The position numbers and the translations under genes were made by a program. 64,000 bases of DNA. It comes from Stereum hirsutum FP-91666 SS1. Its lineage: Eukaryota > Basidiomycota > Agaricomycetes > Russulales > Stereaceae. Within the stretch, counting starts at the first letter, position 1. Each line of letters begins with the position of its first letter. Below are positions 47,960 through 62,146 of the stretch, one piece after another. A model generated the notes under the pieces. The model was given only the letters and a program-made list of their open reading frames with translations, did no database searches and was not told the origin of the DNA. The stretch spans positions 887,755 to 951,754 of the forward strand of contig NW_006763138.1 in assembly GCF_000264905.1 (NCBI RefSeq). Reading direction: 5' to 3'.

Positions 47960-50159
47960 GATGGATGTGGAAGAGGGTGGAGACGATAATCGGAAGGGGT
48001 ATATAGCAGGAGGCTGAGCGCGGAGTGACAACTTATACTGGCGCGGGTGCGGAGTACGGATCTTGATCCGATCTCATGTCATCCGACCTGCTTGTGCCAG
48101 AACGGAGAGTGCGAAAGCGTTCTCTCCAAGATGGTACGGCGTTCGCCAAAGACTAGGCGCACGCCCCAACTCTTTATCGATGCCGATCCAATCCATCCCT
48201 CCATGTCCTCCGTGGCCAATCTTCGTCCAACAAAAGCCTTTCCTTTCGCTCTTCTAACCGTGGGCTGGGCCTTCCCGTCCCCATCGATAGCTCGTCCTGC
48301 CTCCGCTATCGTCACGAGCACCACAGTCCCCTCTCCATCCAATCGTCAGAACCTTCGGAAAGAACAGCTTGTCGGTATTATCCAATGCCCCAGAAGCAGA
48401 CAGAAGGAAGCCTTTTACCTTGATCTCAAATTGGCATCGATAACTCTCTAAGAGCGAGAATGAAATGAAAAACACGGGATCTCAAGTAATTGTTTTCGCC
48501 ACCGAGTAGTACCGCCATACGCCACAATTGCTCGCCATTGTTCGCGATATACGGCGATTCCTCTGGACCGGACTCGATCATTAGAATGCTGAATCCTGAC
48601 TGCCTGTGTGTCTCGTTGGCAAGATGAAGCGATGCGGCCAAGAAAGGTGATATGTCGCACTTCGAAGAATAGGAGCCGATACTTACCAGAAGGATCGTCT
48701 TCGCCGTTGTCGGGAAAGGATGCGGTCCTCCTACTGTCCCAGAGCAGATCATCATGAGAAAAGTTCCACCAGACACGGCCTATTTGAGGAAGATTCCGTG
48801 TTCGAACGGACACGAGTCTGGATAAAATGAACGATGATATCTTCATCGGATCGCGATGGCAAAGGGAAATGAATTGGGGAAGAAGGTGCCCAGGCTGTTT
48901 GCTGGGAACAACAACAGACGCCTGAGCAGCACACAAAAGACGAAGTAGGAATGGAGTTCTCCAGCTGTTGCACCGGTCCAGCGGCTCAACGGCTCGAATA
49001 GCATAACAAGCACTTCGAACCACGTTATTGGCCTATACACAGGTTGAAAAGCGTGAGTCGACCCATCATGAGGACGTACAGGATTCCCCAGAGCTTGGCC
49101 GACAAGGACTTTGTTGCAAGTTTATGAATGGAAGTTCTTCTCGTACCGACTCGGAGTAAATACGGCGTCGGTGATGCACCACCATCAACATCGACTGTCC
49201 ACGAAAACATGCAACATGACGACTATACCACATGTCGGTGATAAAATCCGGAGAAGCAGGATAAGCTTTAGTTGAAGCTTCCAGCTTCCAGCAGATGAAA
49301 TATCGTGGCCGACACAGCCGGCTCCGGGCAGGAGCATTGGGCATACGATACCAGAGAATTGCGCGAATCATGCGCGGGACTAATCCAGAGTTGAACGCCT
49401 CCCAGCAGTAACTTGAGGGCCGTATTCGCGTTTATCGCAAGGACGAGGTGAAGGAGCAAGAAGGACACCGGGGTGTGTGAATATACTATACGGCACATCG
49501 GACGTTGCGGCTTGTGGCCGATTCCGACCGGGACCCGTGAGCTTGGCGCCGTAATTGGCATTGGAGCCCTTGCGGTTCAAGAATGTACGTAGTCTTCCTT
49601 GTTCGCACTGTATCCGACACATCTGGCCCGGTCTTTGTGTTTCGCTGCTTCGAAGGCGAGGTGAGCAGCTATCGTTGACCAATTCGTACCCAGTACACAC
49701 TCTGCACATACATTGCCGCCTGACAAGTGAGTGCTGTCAGTCCACATTGCCGAAAGTTGCGCAGCGCGAGGACGGCGCAATCACCATTTATGTCGTGGAA
49801 TCCGATGTCCAAACTACTTTGGAATCCTCACAAATCTATCATCGATGCCTTCGTGTCCTTTTGCTTCTCGCAACTTTTCACGGCGCTATAGTTATCACCT
49901 GTGAACGGAAGTTTGGTCTTATGGCAGTATCCGCTGCAAGTTCGCAGTACTAACTCAAAACCGTAACCTGCACCGGAAGAATGCGCGCTGTTGCCGTGTT
50001 CCTCCCCTCACCATATCACTGGTTGATCCTACCACTACCTGAGGTAGCATATCGAACCGCTCCATGGCTCGAAGGCTACAAGTAGAAGCAAGGCGCTCCC
50101 TGTATTCACTCTGTCAAGCAGTTGCCATAGAGCGAGTTGCGTAACCTGCCTGCTCTATC
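47960..50159. other. 2.2-kb stretch without a supported gene
   Basis: Open frames overlap on both strands. The minus strand from 48450 to 49700 has several hydrophobic pieces (for example VSFLLLHLVLAINANTALKL) that could be exons of a diverged membrane protein, but I could not join them in phase. The FKBP12 promoter lies next to 47960. Confidence 0.35.
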
Positions 50160-53100
50160 ATGGTATGTGCAATCTCGCGGGTGTCACCTCAGGCGGTTCT
50201 TTCCGTTATCATCTGCCATGAGGCTTCCTCGACTACCTCAGTCTTCATGGTAAGTCACCCACCCCGTCGACATCGCTGTCAGCTAACCAGTAAAGCCTTC
50301 AGGGCCACATCACATCCCGCCGAATTGGAGCCTTTCGTAGATCTACGCTAGTCACAAGATCACGTCTTCACGTACGAAGCTTACTCTGTCGTCTACTTCG
50401 TTTCACTTCCCTATCGCAGGACAGGCTAATCATGCCGCTTCCAAAACGTTGCTGTTGATAAGTCTTGGAACGTTCTCACCATTGTTGCCTTGAACGGATA
50501 AATTGCCGTCGGCCTTTCTTGCGTTACCATGCTTGCGAACATGAGCTCGACTGGCAGTCAGCATATGGCAATCTGTCTCCAAGCGGGGGTGCTCTTATAG
50601 CCATAATAGACCATTCTTACGTCGGATACACTCCACTTTCGTGTTTGAAGCTCGCAACACGAGCACTGAATACCGGCAGCATGACAATCGTTCTTGCTTC
50701 TCGCCGTGTTTATCCGTGTCTTATCTATCCTATATCTAGCTGATAATTGCTTCTCGGATTCTCCAGCGTTTGTCGATATAATCGCGGCCAAGTCAATCGA
50801 CTTCCCATCCCAGTTCATCGCCTCCCGGACAAGTCTGTGGTCGCTCTCATCATCCGATCTTGCGTGAGTTGTACTTAGACAGCTCTTAGCTGAATTGTTA
50901 GACTAGTACATCCTGAGCTTTCGGCTCATCATGAACGTTTGTGTTTCTGTGAGTGATATAAACTTTTGCGTTCCGTTCTCAGGCTCTCACTGACGTCCTT
51001 AGTTAGGCCGAAATATATAGATATCGCCAGGAATCATTTCAGTCACCAAGGATCACGGAAAACGAGACCGGGTTCTATAGTGAGTTCCACCACATATCCC
51101 CGGTCAGGTCATACAGCTTCAGACACATACGGCAGCTCATTATCACCGCAGATGTAGGCTCAGTGGACGCGATCCCGCCCGAGCGAAGCTCTCTAGGATG
51201 CGAACACGAGGCGTATGTGGTGCAATCCGTCGTCATAGACGATGCAAAGAATCAGGTACCCGCCTTTAGTTTGAGTAGCAGGTAAGTACCTCCGGCTACC
51301 TGGTCATAGGTCACCTGTGGTTCTTCTTTGCACCGATATGACATCGTCTATGCGGTATGTCTTCCTTATCTGACTCTCCGTTTTTAATGTCCTCAATAAA
51401 CCTCAGTATGTCGTTGTTAATCGACAGTTTTCTGTGGTGCTCTATGACACAGTGCTGTCGTTCATCTCTCCTCCACTCTCCACTTTGCTCCTCAGGATAC
51501 TATCGGGTTGGTCAAGCCAACTTTACATCGGGCCACATGGGACATATAGATTGTCCACGACCCCCCTACTCCTCCTTACTGTATGCGCGATATGACACTT
51601 CTTTTCCGACGCCAGAAGCCATTCTTGGAGCTGGAGAATCGCTGTGGCTGCATTGTGTCTCTTCCAAGAGAGATTGTTTGACATGGGTAGTACGCCCACC
51701 TATCTCATGATCACCCATCTATGTCTAGCTCATCTTGAAGTTGTATTCATTCACTCACTCACGGCGCTAGCATCGGCAGATGGTGAGTAAGAGGTGTACA
51801 CTCTTGGGCATAGAAGGGATATGTGTCAACGACACTCCATCGCCCTCACGCTGTGATAACCTGCGGGCTCTAACCGGAGAACAAATACTTTGGTTTTGGA
51901 CTAGTGCTCTGCTTCAGCACCAAGCTTCTCGTGGATACCGACGCGGCTACATTTACGGAACCATGATCCGTCATCTATATTCGAGTTCGCTCGGGTGGCT
52001 CTAGTGCTCACATTGGGGTCGGCCCATTCATGCCATGCTCATATGCTTGGAGGATATATGTGGTGTGCTAATGTGCAAATGTCAAGACAACGATTACACT
52101 CCCTTGATTCTTGAGGTTCCCCCACCCATCTCGTCTGTGTTGTTGGGTACTTTACCGGCAATCATCGGATTCGTTCCCGAGGGAGCAAAAGTTCTGATGT
52201 GGAGGAAGCGGACTTCCTCATCACACACACATAGCGGTCATAATACCAATCTATCTCGATCGAGTGGCCGTAATTGCTGCCATAAAACTACCTTCGTCCG
52301 GACTCGTATACTTGGAAAGCTTTGACCAAGTCAGTAATGCGGGCCTTTTCGGTCTTACCGCGAACTGTCGGTCGACCGTCACCATAAGACTTGTGGGTAT
52401 CGGAGCTACTGGCAGACACTTCGTCGGAAGGAATCCTGTTAGTCTGGGCATTTCTGCTTCGTGTCATTTCTCATCATGCTTCCTTCATTCACTTGATAAA
52501 ATATGTGTATCACAGGGAATCAGAATCTATAATCTTTTTATTCCGTGATTCCTATTGATCTCGTCCTCCCTATTGATCTCGTCCTCCGCTCCTACTCATT
52601 CGTTATCCTCGGAATATCCGCATTATCTTCTATGCATTCGCTGGCGCACATTCGCAGTATTGCTAAACACAGCCCCGGGCGCCGATAGTAAGACGTTCTC
52701 AATTTGCACTGTCGTTGCATCAAAGGTCACTAGTATAGCTCAGTATTTCCTCACAGACAGCAAGTCACGACTGTTAGCTCTTGTGGAAGATATACCGCGA
52801 CAACTGCGGCTTATATCCATGGATCTGCGAATCCTTCCATCCCCTTGTTCGCCACAGTGGCGACCCTCTTGGGCGCTCCAATGATCCAGTACGCCTATGT
52901 TCAGCGTTTCGCCGAGGTGTTGTATTTTTGTGGAAGCCCTCCAGGCCTGAGGCCTCGGCGATGGTTTTCTTACACTTGAGGCCTGATCACAGTTGTTCCA
53001 GCACTATCTGTTTTCCCGTTCGTTCCTTGTAATAAATCTACATGGGGTTTGCGTCGCGCTTGCGCTGTTTACCTCCGAGCCTCGGCGGCATGATCATCAT

Positions 53101-53520
53101 GATGGGCCCTTCCATCAAGTTTCAACAAAGTCATCGTCATCCTTCTTATACTTATATAATTCTACCGCACGGCGTGACTCGCTCGTTGGTTTCTCTGTTA
53201 GGGAAGAGATCCTCACAGTGTATGTAGTCACTGGTGGGTTAACGTTAGAGGTCCCTGGACTCACCACGCAGATGGTACGGTCACGACCATCTCAGAGACC
53301 ACGACTGGGTGCGGTACAGTCGTATGGTCTTCCACGCCTTGATTGGTGTTCACAGGCAAGTTGCGCTGTTGGTCTCGGTTTGTGGTATCTTCTCACTTTG
53401 AGTATCGATGATGATATCGCCCGGGAGCCCCTCTCCATTACATTCGGTGCTCTGAAGTCGGTCTCTTTGCTCAAAGCAAATATTTCACTCGACGGTGAAG
53501 GTCGGATTATATTATTATAG
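50160..53520 (+). CDS. Possible diverged multi-exon gene, unassigned
   Basis: Several plus-strand open pieces bounded by good splice sites suggest a gene. An intron GTAAGT...CTTCAG (about 50250-50303) has a CTAAC branch point. Readable pieces include FVDIIAAKSIDFPSQFIASR, AEIYRYRQESFQSPRITENE, VDAIPPERSSLGCEHEAYVV, YYRVGQANFTSGHMGHIDCP, TSFPTPEAILGAGESLWLHC and KLPSSGLVYLESFDQVSNAG. I could not close a full chain of phases, find a sure start, or name a family. It may be a pseudogene or a fast-evolving secreted or membrane protein. Boundaries are approximate. Confidence 0.25.
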
Positions 53521-54416
53521 GTTATCATTCGAACTCACGCAAGAGTCGTTCCTCATGGTCAGCCGAGGACCGCGGACAATCCAATATCTGCTGTGCCTAA
53601 CAAGATGAACATAGAGTCTGGTTGGTCAGCAGCCTCTGATGCGATTGGATGGATGGGAAGAAACACAGTCGACAAGTATCGTCGCCATGGGAGCTTTACG
53701 TACAACCAAAATCATTGTAGAAGGCGACTGTACTCTATAGGATGATGGTCCAACTGCCAGTGAAAGACGAGGATCAAAAGTCTGAGTTTTAGTGGAGTGT
53801 GTGGGGAATTAGGATGAATGCGGGGCCCCGCAAACCACCATAGGTCAGGGATGTGGGTACGTGGCAATGCATGACTTCAGGAAGTGAGAGAACGCCTTGG
53901 GAAGCCGAGGTTTGCAGCCATTGACCAGAGCGTCGCATCGGAACGTGAACATACACTAACGGGCGACCCACCTTGTCATTGTGTCCTATAAGTACTGGGT
54001 TATTCGTCGCATTATGTCCTTGAAGTTCATATCCGGGAGACAGAAGACAACTACGCTCCAGGCTCCAGCTCGACAGATGTATGATGACTCGGAACCAGAA
54101 CACACCGACCGACGTAACACAGACCCACGAGAAGTGATACCCATTGGGTGTCGTAGGATACCAATGAGAGACCAGCGGCCAGAGCGTGCAAGAAGCCTTC
54201 ACGCGTTGAATTGCCTCGTCTTATGAGCCTCGTTCTCTCTGAATCCTTCCGGATCAGAGGGAACTTACACGGCAGGCGGCATCGCAGAAATCGAAGCTGC
54301 AGCCTCTTTCGGAGACCCGTGGACTGTGAGAATGCCGTCAAGTTATCCCGCGGCGCAAGTATGAATACACAGTGCATGCATATGTACTTCGCGCGGCAAG
54401 GGCGGGGAATGCAAAA

Positions 54417-54434
54417 ATGAATGAATGAATGGAT
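54417..54434. repeat. Microsatellite (ATGA)n
   Basis: About four and a half copies of ATGA followed by GGATG. Confidence 0.7.
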
Positions 54435-57400
54435 GCGGGGTAAGTTGCCCCGCAGTCCTGTACATTGCTGTAATTTGAGCTACAGGCCTAGTGGAGAGAG
54501 GTTTCGGGTTTTGGTTAGAGCGGCGGCGGCAAAGTACGAGACAGGTAGATTTCCTTGGTGCCAGTGAGCGCAAGTCCATGGAGTGATGAACCCATGGGAC
54601 ATATAAGCACCCACAACCACGACGAGCGGGATGTTCAGGGCGTAAGTAAAAAGCGCGAGTGCCCGGCCGGGCTCACCGTGGCCATGTGAGCAGACCCGCT
54701 GATTTATTTCCGGACACTCGTTGGGGAAACGCGAAAGGCTGAGTTCGAGGCTCTCGGACGTCCGACGACGTCAGTGAGGCAAACGCACCCGCGAACAACG
54801 CTTGAAGCTTGGATCTACTTCTCTCTGTCCGCTTCTTTTACGTCCAAGGCCAAATTTGGGAAGCTATGTCATGGCGCAGCGAATATACTGAGCTATAACG
54901 AGTAGCGGGAGCTCTTGGCCACGTCCAGGCCTATAGTCAAGAAAACCCCAACGGAACTGGTCAGATGCGATGTTTGTGGATCGTTCCAGCCATCTATTGA
55001 ATGGGGATGACGACAGGATGTCTGTCGGCTAGGTGTAACATGTCCCAGGTGCTTGAGAGAATGAAAGAAATGCGGTTTATATGTGAGACGGTGGACCAGA
55101 AGCCGCATGTCGTCGTAGCACAAGACATCCAAAATCAATGTAGACCGCAATTCCTAAGTCAAACTATCGTGAGTGATAGAGATCGATGGACAAGGGTGGG
55201 TAATCAGCGAAAACAAAACCTCGATACTTATTCATTTCGGAACCGGTTTGATACGACGCACTTTTCCAAGGCCATCACTCGCACGATCTCCACGGCAGCA
55301 GTGTCTAAAAGGCCAGCGTCATCCCGAGGCTACGAAGGCACACACGACCTGATCAAAGATAGTTCTCCGAGGGAAGCATCGGGGAGCGTAGTGCAAGTCA
55401 GGTCCAATGTCCGGTGACGGTGACGTGCTGTCCTCGCGATGCCCTGAGCGGCGCTCTGTCGAGTCTCGACCATCGCTTTTGCGCACGTCCGACCCATGTG
55501 TCTTGATCTACACGGAAAAGAATAAATAGACCTCAGCGACGTGAGCGGGAATGGACGTCACCAATGGCTCGCGAGGTATGACTGGAGGGTATTTGTAGTT
55601 GGCGATGGACCTGCCTGACGGGCGAGGGTGGAATGTGAGGTCTCTCTTGGAAGAATGGAGGGCATACACATAGGCCACGATTCCCCGCAAAGTTCGAGGC
55701 TCGAAGACGAAATGCCCAGTCCGAACGTGAGACTGTAGCCGCCACGAAATACTAAGCGAACAGCTGGCCTCCACCACCGCCACCAATATCGCCACCACAC
55801 ACACATCGTACACCACCGATTCCAAGCAGCTTTCAGTCAGGAAAACTCAGCCGTACGTCATTCACCATTCAGCACAGACTTAGACACTCACTCATCAACA
55901 AGCGTCAATTGCGAAGAATGACCAATGGCTGGGCGGAATAGATTACAGGCCGGAGTTGTAACCAATCGGAGAAAGTGAAAGCGCATTAGTCTCGTATTAT
56001 AGTCAGAGGCGTCTCACTTGTGGGAAATTGGCGGAACGAACTTACAAAGTATGGAATAGGGGCTTTGGTCATGTAGTTGTGCGGCTGTCTCGATAAGGAG
56101 ACGCCGTAGAACACCGGTCAACGTCCGTGAGGAGGCCAAGACCATCCTGCTATTGCTCGTGGAGTCCACGTCGCGGTGCCAGGGACTTCTTGAAGGGAGG
56201 GCGTTGAAGGTAGTGCGTCCTTGAGTCACGATGCTATGGTCGCTATGTCGGCGCCGTGCACAAAGGTATGTTCTGTGGAAGGAACGGTAGACTTGGAGTC
56301 TGCATGTAGTCACATGAAAATGTGAGTAGGGTAGAATGTATGAAGGAGAAAATCCCACGCACAGAGACGACGGCAATGAGAGGCATTTATTTGACATGGC
56401 TGGTATACATGCATGGGAAACCACTGGGAACGTACGACCCATCTGCGTCCGAGGGTGTTTGTCTTGACTTGTATCTCCTGTAGAATGAAGGAGGTGTGAA
56501 ACAGTTTAATAAATTCCAAGACATGCTCACCTACCGACCTTGGGTACCAGTGTCTTATGCATGGTGAACGGATTGTCCAGAAAGGCTCTATTCGGTGGCA
56601 CGTAGATCAACAAATTGTCGTGTTGAATGGGTCGAGCGTATAGAGGTATTCGTCTGACCAGGGTTCAGGGAACTAATCGAGAAGGATACCACGGCGTCGT
56701 TGAGGACCAAAAGCTCAGTCCGACCGTAGCCTTGGCTGCGAATGGATAGGAAGGTTTCGGGAAATCATGAGTAAATTTTTTACAAAGGTTTCATTTAGAT
56801 GCCAAAATGTAGAATGAACTTCGTCAGAGACGAATATTCCCAATTTGTTCGTCTTTGCGGCGAGTGTAGTCCTGCTATATTGGCGACGGGGACCAATTCG
56901 TTCATCGCGTAAATCAGGACCGAATGAGAGATAAAACTGGAGAAACTTACCGATTTCCTGGACTGGGGAGTGTCCATTGAGCGCCCTAGACCACACGTAA
57001 GCGGTGAGGAAGTATTGCTTCGACTATTCCACAGAGGCAAACCCCATAGAAACAACCTACTCTTCCCGCCAGCTGTGGGAAGTTGGAACGGACCATGGAC
57101 TTGTACTTACTGTCGACTATGACGCAGAAGCATCCCCCAGCAGGTACGGATTGCACCATCAAAGAGGGAGGATCCCTGCGGATCCTCGAAGTTCGTACGT
57201 GGACTGTCATGCAAAATCCAGAATGATCACCGGAGTCGAAGAGCTTTGCGTCCGTTCAAGTTCTACAGAATCGATCGGGTCATGGATTGTCGTCGGATTT
57301 CATCCAGCCCAATTGCGATGGTGAATCCCAGATCGTCAAAGAAAAACCCATCGTACCATTGAATTACGGCGTTTCAAAGTCATAAATAAGTAGGAGATCG

Positions 57401-58256
57401 TCGCCTTTGTTCTTCCTGTCAAGTCGCCGGGAACGTCGTCATTCACTTTATCTCGATCACCAGCAGAACAAGACAACATCCGACTCTTGTCCGACTCACA
57501 CCACGTACCAGATCTTGTATGTTATAGCCCAAAGGGGTCTTCGGCCTCTTCTACGATTCCACGGTCGTGCATGGACGGAGTCCATGTAACCAGCGGCGTG
57601 AAGACCCTAGCTCTAGATCGGACGCGTCAGCGGTCCATGTCGTCAGTATTTCTATTTCTCTCGGGAGGGTCGGGCCTACTTAATACGCAGGGAACAAGAA
57701 GAGCGAACAAGGAGCGCACTCACCGCGGTCGATTGGGCCACAGGACAGGGGTTTCGCTGCTCTCCCTCTTGTTCGCTAGCCAATCGGCGTCTTTGGGCCA
57801 ATAGGAAAAGAGGGGCTGATCAGCAACTTCAACAACTTACATACTCCCAACTCCATCGAAGGACGAACGAACTTGGAACGAACGATTATCACCCCTCGAA
57901 TAAGCATAAGCATAAACTTCCGTCACTGGGGCTTGCTGTATCAGTATCAGTATCATGTCGTGGCATCGAGCGTGAGCAGCAGGGCAAGGATAGGATTGGA
58001 TAGGGAGTTCGTGCGCCTGTTTCCCCTTGTTGTTGCAGCCAGTAGCAGCACGACCCACCCACCCAATCAGCTTCAAGCTTCAAGACCAAATCGTCAAACA
58101 TCGAGAACGACCGCAATGGAAATAACGTCCCGGCCCCGCCGATTTCGAAGCGGCCTCTTCACCCTCCAATCACCTCCTTACCGACCCCCCGGCCCCAAAA
58201 TCCGACCAACCCCGCACTCAAACACGTATTACCGAGAGAGAGGAGAGACGATCCCC

Positions 58257-58278
58257 AAGGAAGGAAGGAAGGAAGGAG
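58257..58278. repeat. Microsatellite (AAGG)n
   Basis: Five or more copies of AAGG, with a degenerate extension GAGGGCAGGAAGG. Confidence 0.75.
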
Positions 58279-58796
58279 GGCAGGAAGGTCTATTTACATA
58301 CGTATTTTGAGGGTCATGTCGGACGTCGGCCTCGACCTTCTACTAGCACCTAGTTCCTAGCTCCTAAACACGAGGAACGACGTGAGGCGGTATTTGGATA
58401 TCGTTGACGTCGCCGGCGGCGGGGGACGAGGGATCATAAGACCTGCAGCTGCTAAGTAGTACTGAAATTTCTGAGATTATGATTATCCATACGGTGACCT
58501 CTGGCCTGCTCGCTTCATGTCCCCCACTAGTTCGATATCACTTAGACTACTAGTATGCGGCGCGAGCTAAGGTGGTGGTAGTGACTGATAGTACACACCG
58601 CGATTGAACGAAACTGCAGTCTGCCTGCGTGCATGTACATCCATTAGGATGAGTCATTTCCTGTAAGGAGAAATATCAGCATGTACGAAGATCAACCTGC
58701 TGCCAGAGAGAGTGCCAGAGTCGGGGAACTCGTGAACATCTAACGTCGACCGTCGGACAGAAGCCTCCGCTCTCGGGCTCCATGCCTAGGATTAGT

Positions 58797-58818
58797 AGGA
58801 AGGAAGGAAGGAAGGAAG
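58797..58818. repeat. Microsatellite (AGGA)n
   Basis: Five copies of AGGA/GGAA; same unit as the repeat 540 bp upstream. Confidence 0.75.
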
Positions 58819-60396
58819 CAAGGGAAAGGGAGGATGGGCGACGTCGTTGTTCGAACATGCGCAGACCGCGCTGAAGGAATCGGAAAGGCGTGAAACTGGA
58901 ACAAGCTTCAGAATGAGAATTGAGTCAGGATGTGTTCATCTTGCATCATCTATACACCTGCCAGTGGACTGTCTGAACTTCCGGCACGACGCACGACTCG
59001 GCGAAAACGAGCGTATCTCACTATATGTAAGTAAACAAAAAACATATGACGCTCACCGGGTACTTACTACACAGACGAAAGTCCGCTCATTATCTAGATA
59101 TTACTCCGGACGTGGATCACCGTTGGAGACTTTGGGAACCCCTGCCTGTGAATGTTGGGGATGTTGGAGTGGAGCGACTCGGGACGAAACGGTTCAAACG
59201 GGCGGCATTTTGGCCAGAGGTCATCTGCACAATCGAATGGATGCGTGAAACGACGACGGTTGGATTCAAAAATTACACTAACTACGATATGTAAACTCAG
59301 AGAAACTCAAACGAAAAGGGAACGAATGGTAGGATAGCGATGTCGACGTTGGTGTTGGTACAAGTATTTACTTTACAATTCCCAAAAAAACGAGATACGA
59401 GGATCGGGAAGACCGCCACTTCCCCTCTCTCCCAAACCCAAACAAAGACCGACTCTTCAAGAAAAGATCATCTCGAAGGTAACGATTGAAGGGACACAAG
59501 GTATGCATACGATACGGTAAATGGTATGAATGTGATGATGGTATTTGCGTCATCCCCGCTATGAGTACGAGATATGAGATATGAAATTGGAGACTGGAGA
59601 TCGGAGATGGCAGATGCGAGTATGCGAGATGCGGAAGGAACTTGGGCGGAAAGAGGGCAGAGGCAAACGAAAGGAGGGAGAGACAGGGAGGCGGATGCAT
59701 TGTGGAGCACGCATGGAATGGTATGTAATGGGATGCGAGGCAAACAAAAGAACTGCGAAAGCACGAGAGCGGGAGGGGGTCGATGAATGAATGAAGGAAG
59801 AATTCATGGATAGATATGATATGAACGTGTGACGAATATATGATGCGACTGATGCTCGTTGGGCCCCCGCGTGCATACGGTTCGTCGTAGGGTGGGTTCG
59901 AGTCCAGTCCCGGCCATCATGAGGGCCACAAGACAAACAAGATGGGGCAATAATGGAAAGAGTCCATGAGATAATGTACGTGAACTATGGGTACAGACAT
60001 GTCACAGCGTGAGGATGGAAAACAGTATTGTACAACATTTACAGATTGACATCCAGAAGAGAAAAGAGAAAATCCCGAACACAGTGTTAATGACGTGAGT
60101 GACAGGTTTTGATGAACGAGGCGCGAGGAGACGCAACGCGGAAGGACGAGGGGCGTAAACGCCTGTGTCGTGGCCTACGCCGAACGACACGAGACGATCC
60201 ATTAGGGAGGGGGGATAAGAATGCGGGTGAGGAAGGAGTGAGTTGCACGCTATATGGATATGGAATAAGTACGGTGGGTTCATTAGGATCGTCGGCGGTC
60301 GTTCGTCGTCGCGGTGGTATCGTAGGACAGGTATGGATGACATGGAAACTTGAGGGAGAGCAGCGAAGGAGGCATCGGTGAAAGAAGGAAGTCGGT

Positions 60397-62146
60397 TTAA
60401 GACCTAATCTCTTTCCCGGGAAAGAGGAATAGGCGCTTCATCTGGTTTGGTACCTCGACTTCGACCTCGACGACCTTGTGAACACCATCGACAACGTGTG
60501 TCTCGCGACGAACCTCCTTCTTGGCAGGCATGGGCATGACGGGATACGTAGGGACATTGTCGTAAGACCATGATCGTGCTGCACAATGATTATGATAAGC
60601 ATCACAGTAGGCCGAAAAGGTCAGACAAAAAGACGTACTCTCAACCGTAGGCCTCTTTGGTGGAGGTACAGACCCGCTATCCGACTTCTCAGCGCACTCT
60701 CCGACTACGGGAAGATCATAGTGAAGGTCGCTGTATCCTCGGCTGAGCGGACTTCTCACCAAGCTCCTGCTCGACGCCGAGTGCCAGCTGGAAAGCGAGG
60801 CGCCGTCGTACGAAGAAGAAGAGGCGGATGGGGAGCCACGGAGCTTGACATCAGGTACGAGGAGTTTGCCTTCGGCACCTGGCTGGAGGATGCTGTGCTC
60901 ACGACGGCGTGGTGGAATAGGCAGTGACTGCGGATGAAGCGAGGAGATGGATGACCGCGACTCGGTGCGGCGCACGAAGCTGAGCGGGTATTTCGACAGG
61001 TCCTCGTGCGTGTTTGAGCGAGCACCGAGCTGTGGCCGTGTGGATGAGATGGATGAAGTCGAGTCTCGACGACCACTAGGCGCGGTCGGGGTGTTGTCCT
61101 GGCCGAGAGATGAATACACGCCGGTGGAACGATGAGGCGATGCGGCCATGCTCTTGTAGGCGGCTGGACGCTCGAACTGTGCGGTGATATGACTGGAGTG
61201 AGGCGGAGAGAAGGAATAGACGGAAGAACGCCAGGCATCGCTTCCGTCTGTCCAACCGGGGATAGGTTTCCGCTCCCTCGAGGATGCATGCGACTGAGAG
61301 CGTTTCGGAGGGGCGTCGGAAGAAAGAGCAGCCTTGATACGACGGGAGGCCATCATGACTCCGCTTTGCCACTCGTCGGCGGCGCTGACAGGAGGCGATG
61401 CTGGTTCCTCCGGCTCGAGAACGGTCGGGCGAGGCGGTGGTGGCGGGAAGCCGTACTTCTCTGCGAGGAGACCGGCGCCGGGACATACTGAAGCCCACTC
61501 GGATGAAGAGTTGAAGTAGGACGAAGGATGTGGGTGCAAATCGAGGGAGGAGCTGGCTGTCGAGGTGCTGTCGGTCTCGCTGCTGAGCGGGGAGCCGGAT
61601 GGGATGTCGAGGGAGTTTGAGGGGACGGGAGGGAGAGGGGGAGAATCTGAGAAATCGCGGTCTGGGTTGTAGTCGAAGGAGAGGCGACCGCAGTGGGAGG
61701 TGAGATCCTCGAGGCGGCACTCTTCCGAGCAATAGAGAGGGATTGGAGATTGGTCGATGACAGTGCGCGTCCTGAGTTGTGGGATGGGAGCGGGCTGAGC
61801 GGCGGGTGTGGTGGTGGAGTGTGTGGAGGGAGTGCGCTTGATGGCCCCATTTGGTTTTACGCGACCGGTGCCGCGTACGAGACCTGGTTGTGGCTTTGTG
61901 CGAGTGGCGGCGTTCTTTGAGCGACGGGCAGGATTTGATTCCGCCGAGGCCGGTTTTGGGGCTAGAGCGCGGGCGATAAGGATGGGGGAGATGAATAATG
62001 CAGAAAAAAGACTCACAAGAACTGTCGTCGGGGGAGGAGGGAGGTGGCGCAGGGGGGAGGGGTTGTGCGGATTCAACAGGTATGGTGAGACGTTTGGGGA
62101 GTATCTGGCGCTGGCAGACAGGACAGTAACTCTCGAGGGGATCCAT
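60397..62146 (-). CDS. Ecl1-like zinc protein (lifespan / stress regulator)
   Basis: Exons 62146-62017, 61961-60639 and 60578-60397 join in phase to 544 residues. The N-terminus MDPLESYCPVCQRQILPKRL and the later PIPLYCSEECRLEDLTSHCG (around residue 115-130) are the two half-sites of the ECL1/2/3 zinc-binding family, whose yeast members extend chronological lifespan and respond to nutrient and zinc stress. The two halves are separated by about 70 Lys/Arg/Thr/Pro-rich residues. The rest is Ser/Pro-rich and disordered, with a conserved-looking end: RSWSYDNVPTYPVMPMPAKK, then ETHVVDGVHKVVEVEVEVP. The protein is much longer than the yeast Ecl proteins, so the tail may carry extra regulation. Likely nuclear or cytosolic. 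Confidence 0.85.

Larger units (their letters stand above)
53521..60396. other. 6.9-kb gene-poor stretch
   Basis: No family motif was recognised in any frame. Short tetranucleotide repeats occur at 54417-54434, 58257-58278 and 58797-58818. A plus-strand frame at 55001-55417 is open for 138 codons without recognisable content. The right end is the 3' flank of the Ecl1-like gene. Confidence 0.4.

Noticed and set aside
48450..49700. Minus-strand hydrophobic pieces resembling a second DUF6533-like gene
   Set aside because: No chain of exons closed in phase, and the family N-terminal motif was not found.
59891..59925. GGTTCGAGTCC, a perfect tRNA B box
   Set aside because: The T stem does not pair properly, no A box lies at the right distance, and the acceptor strands do not match. 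Not called as a tRNA.
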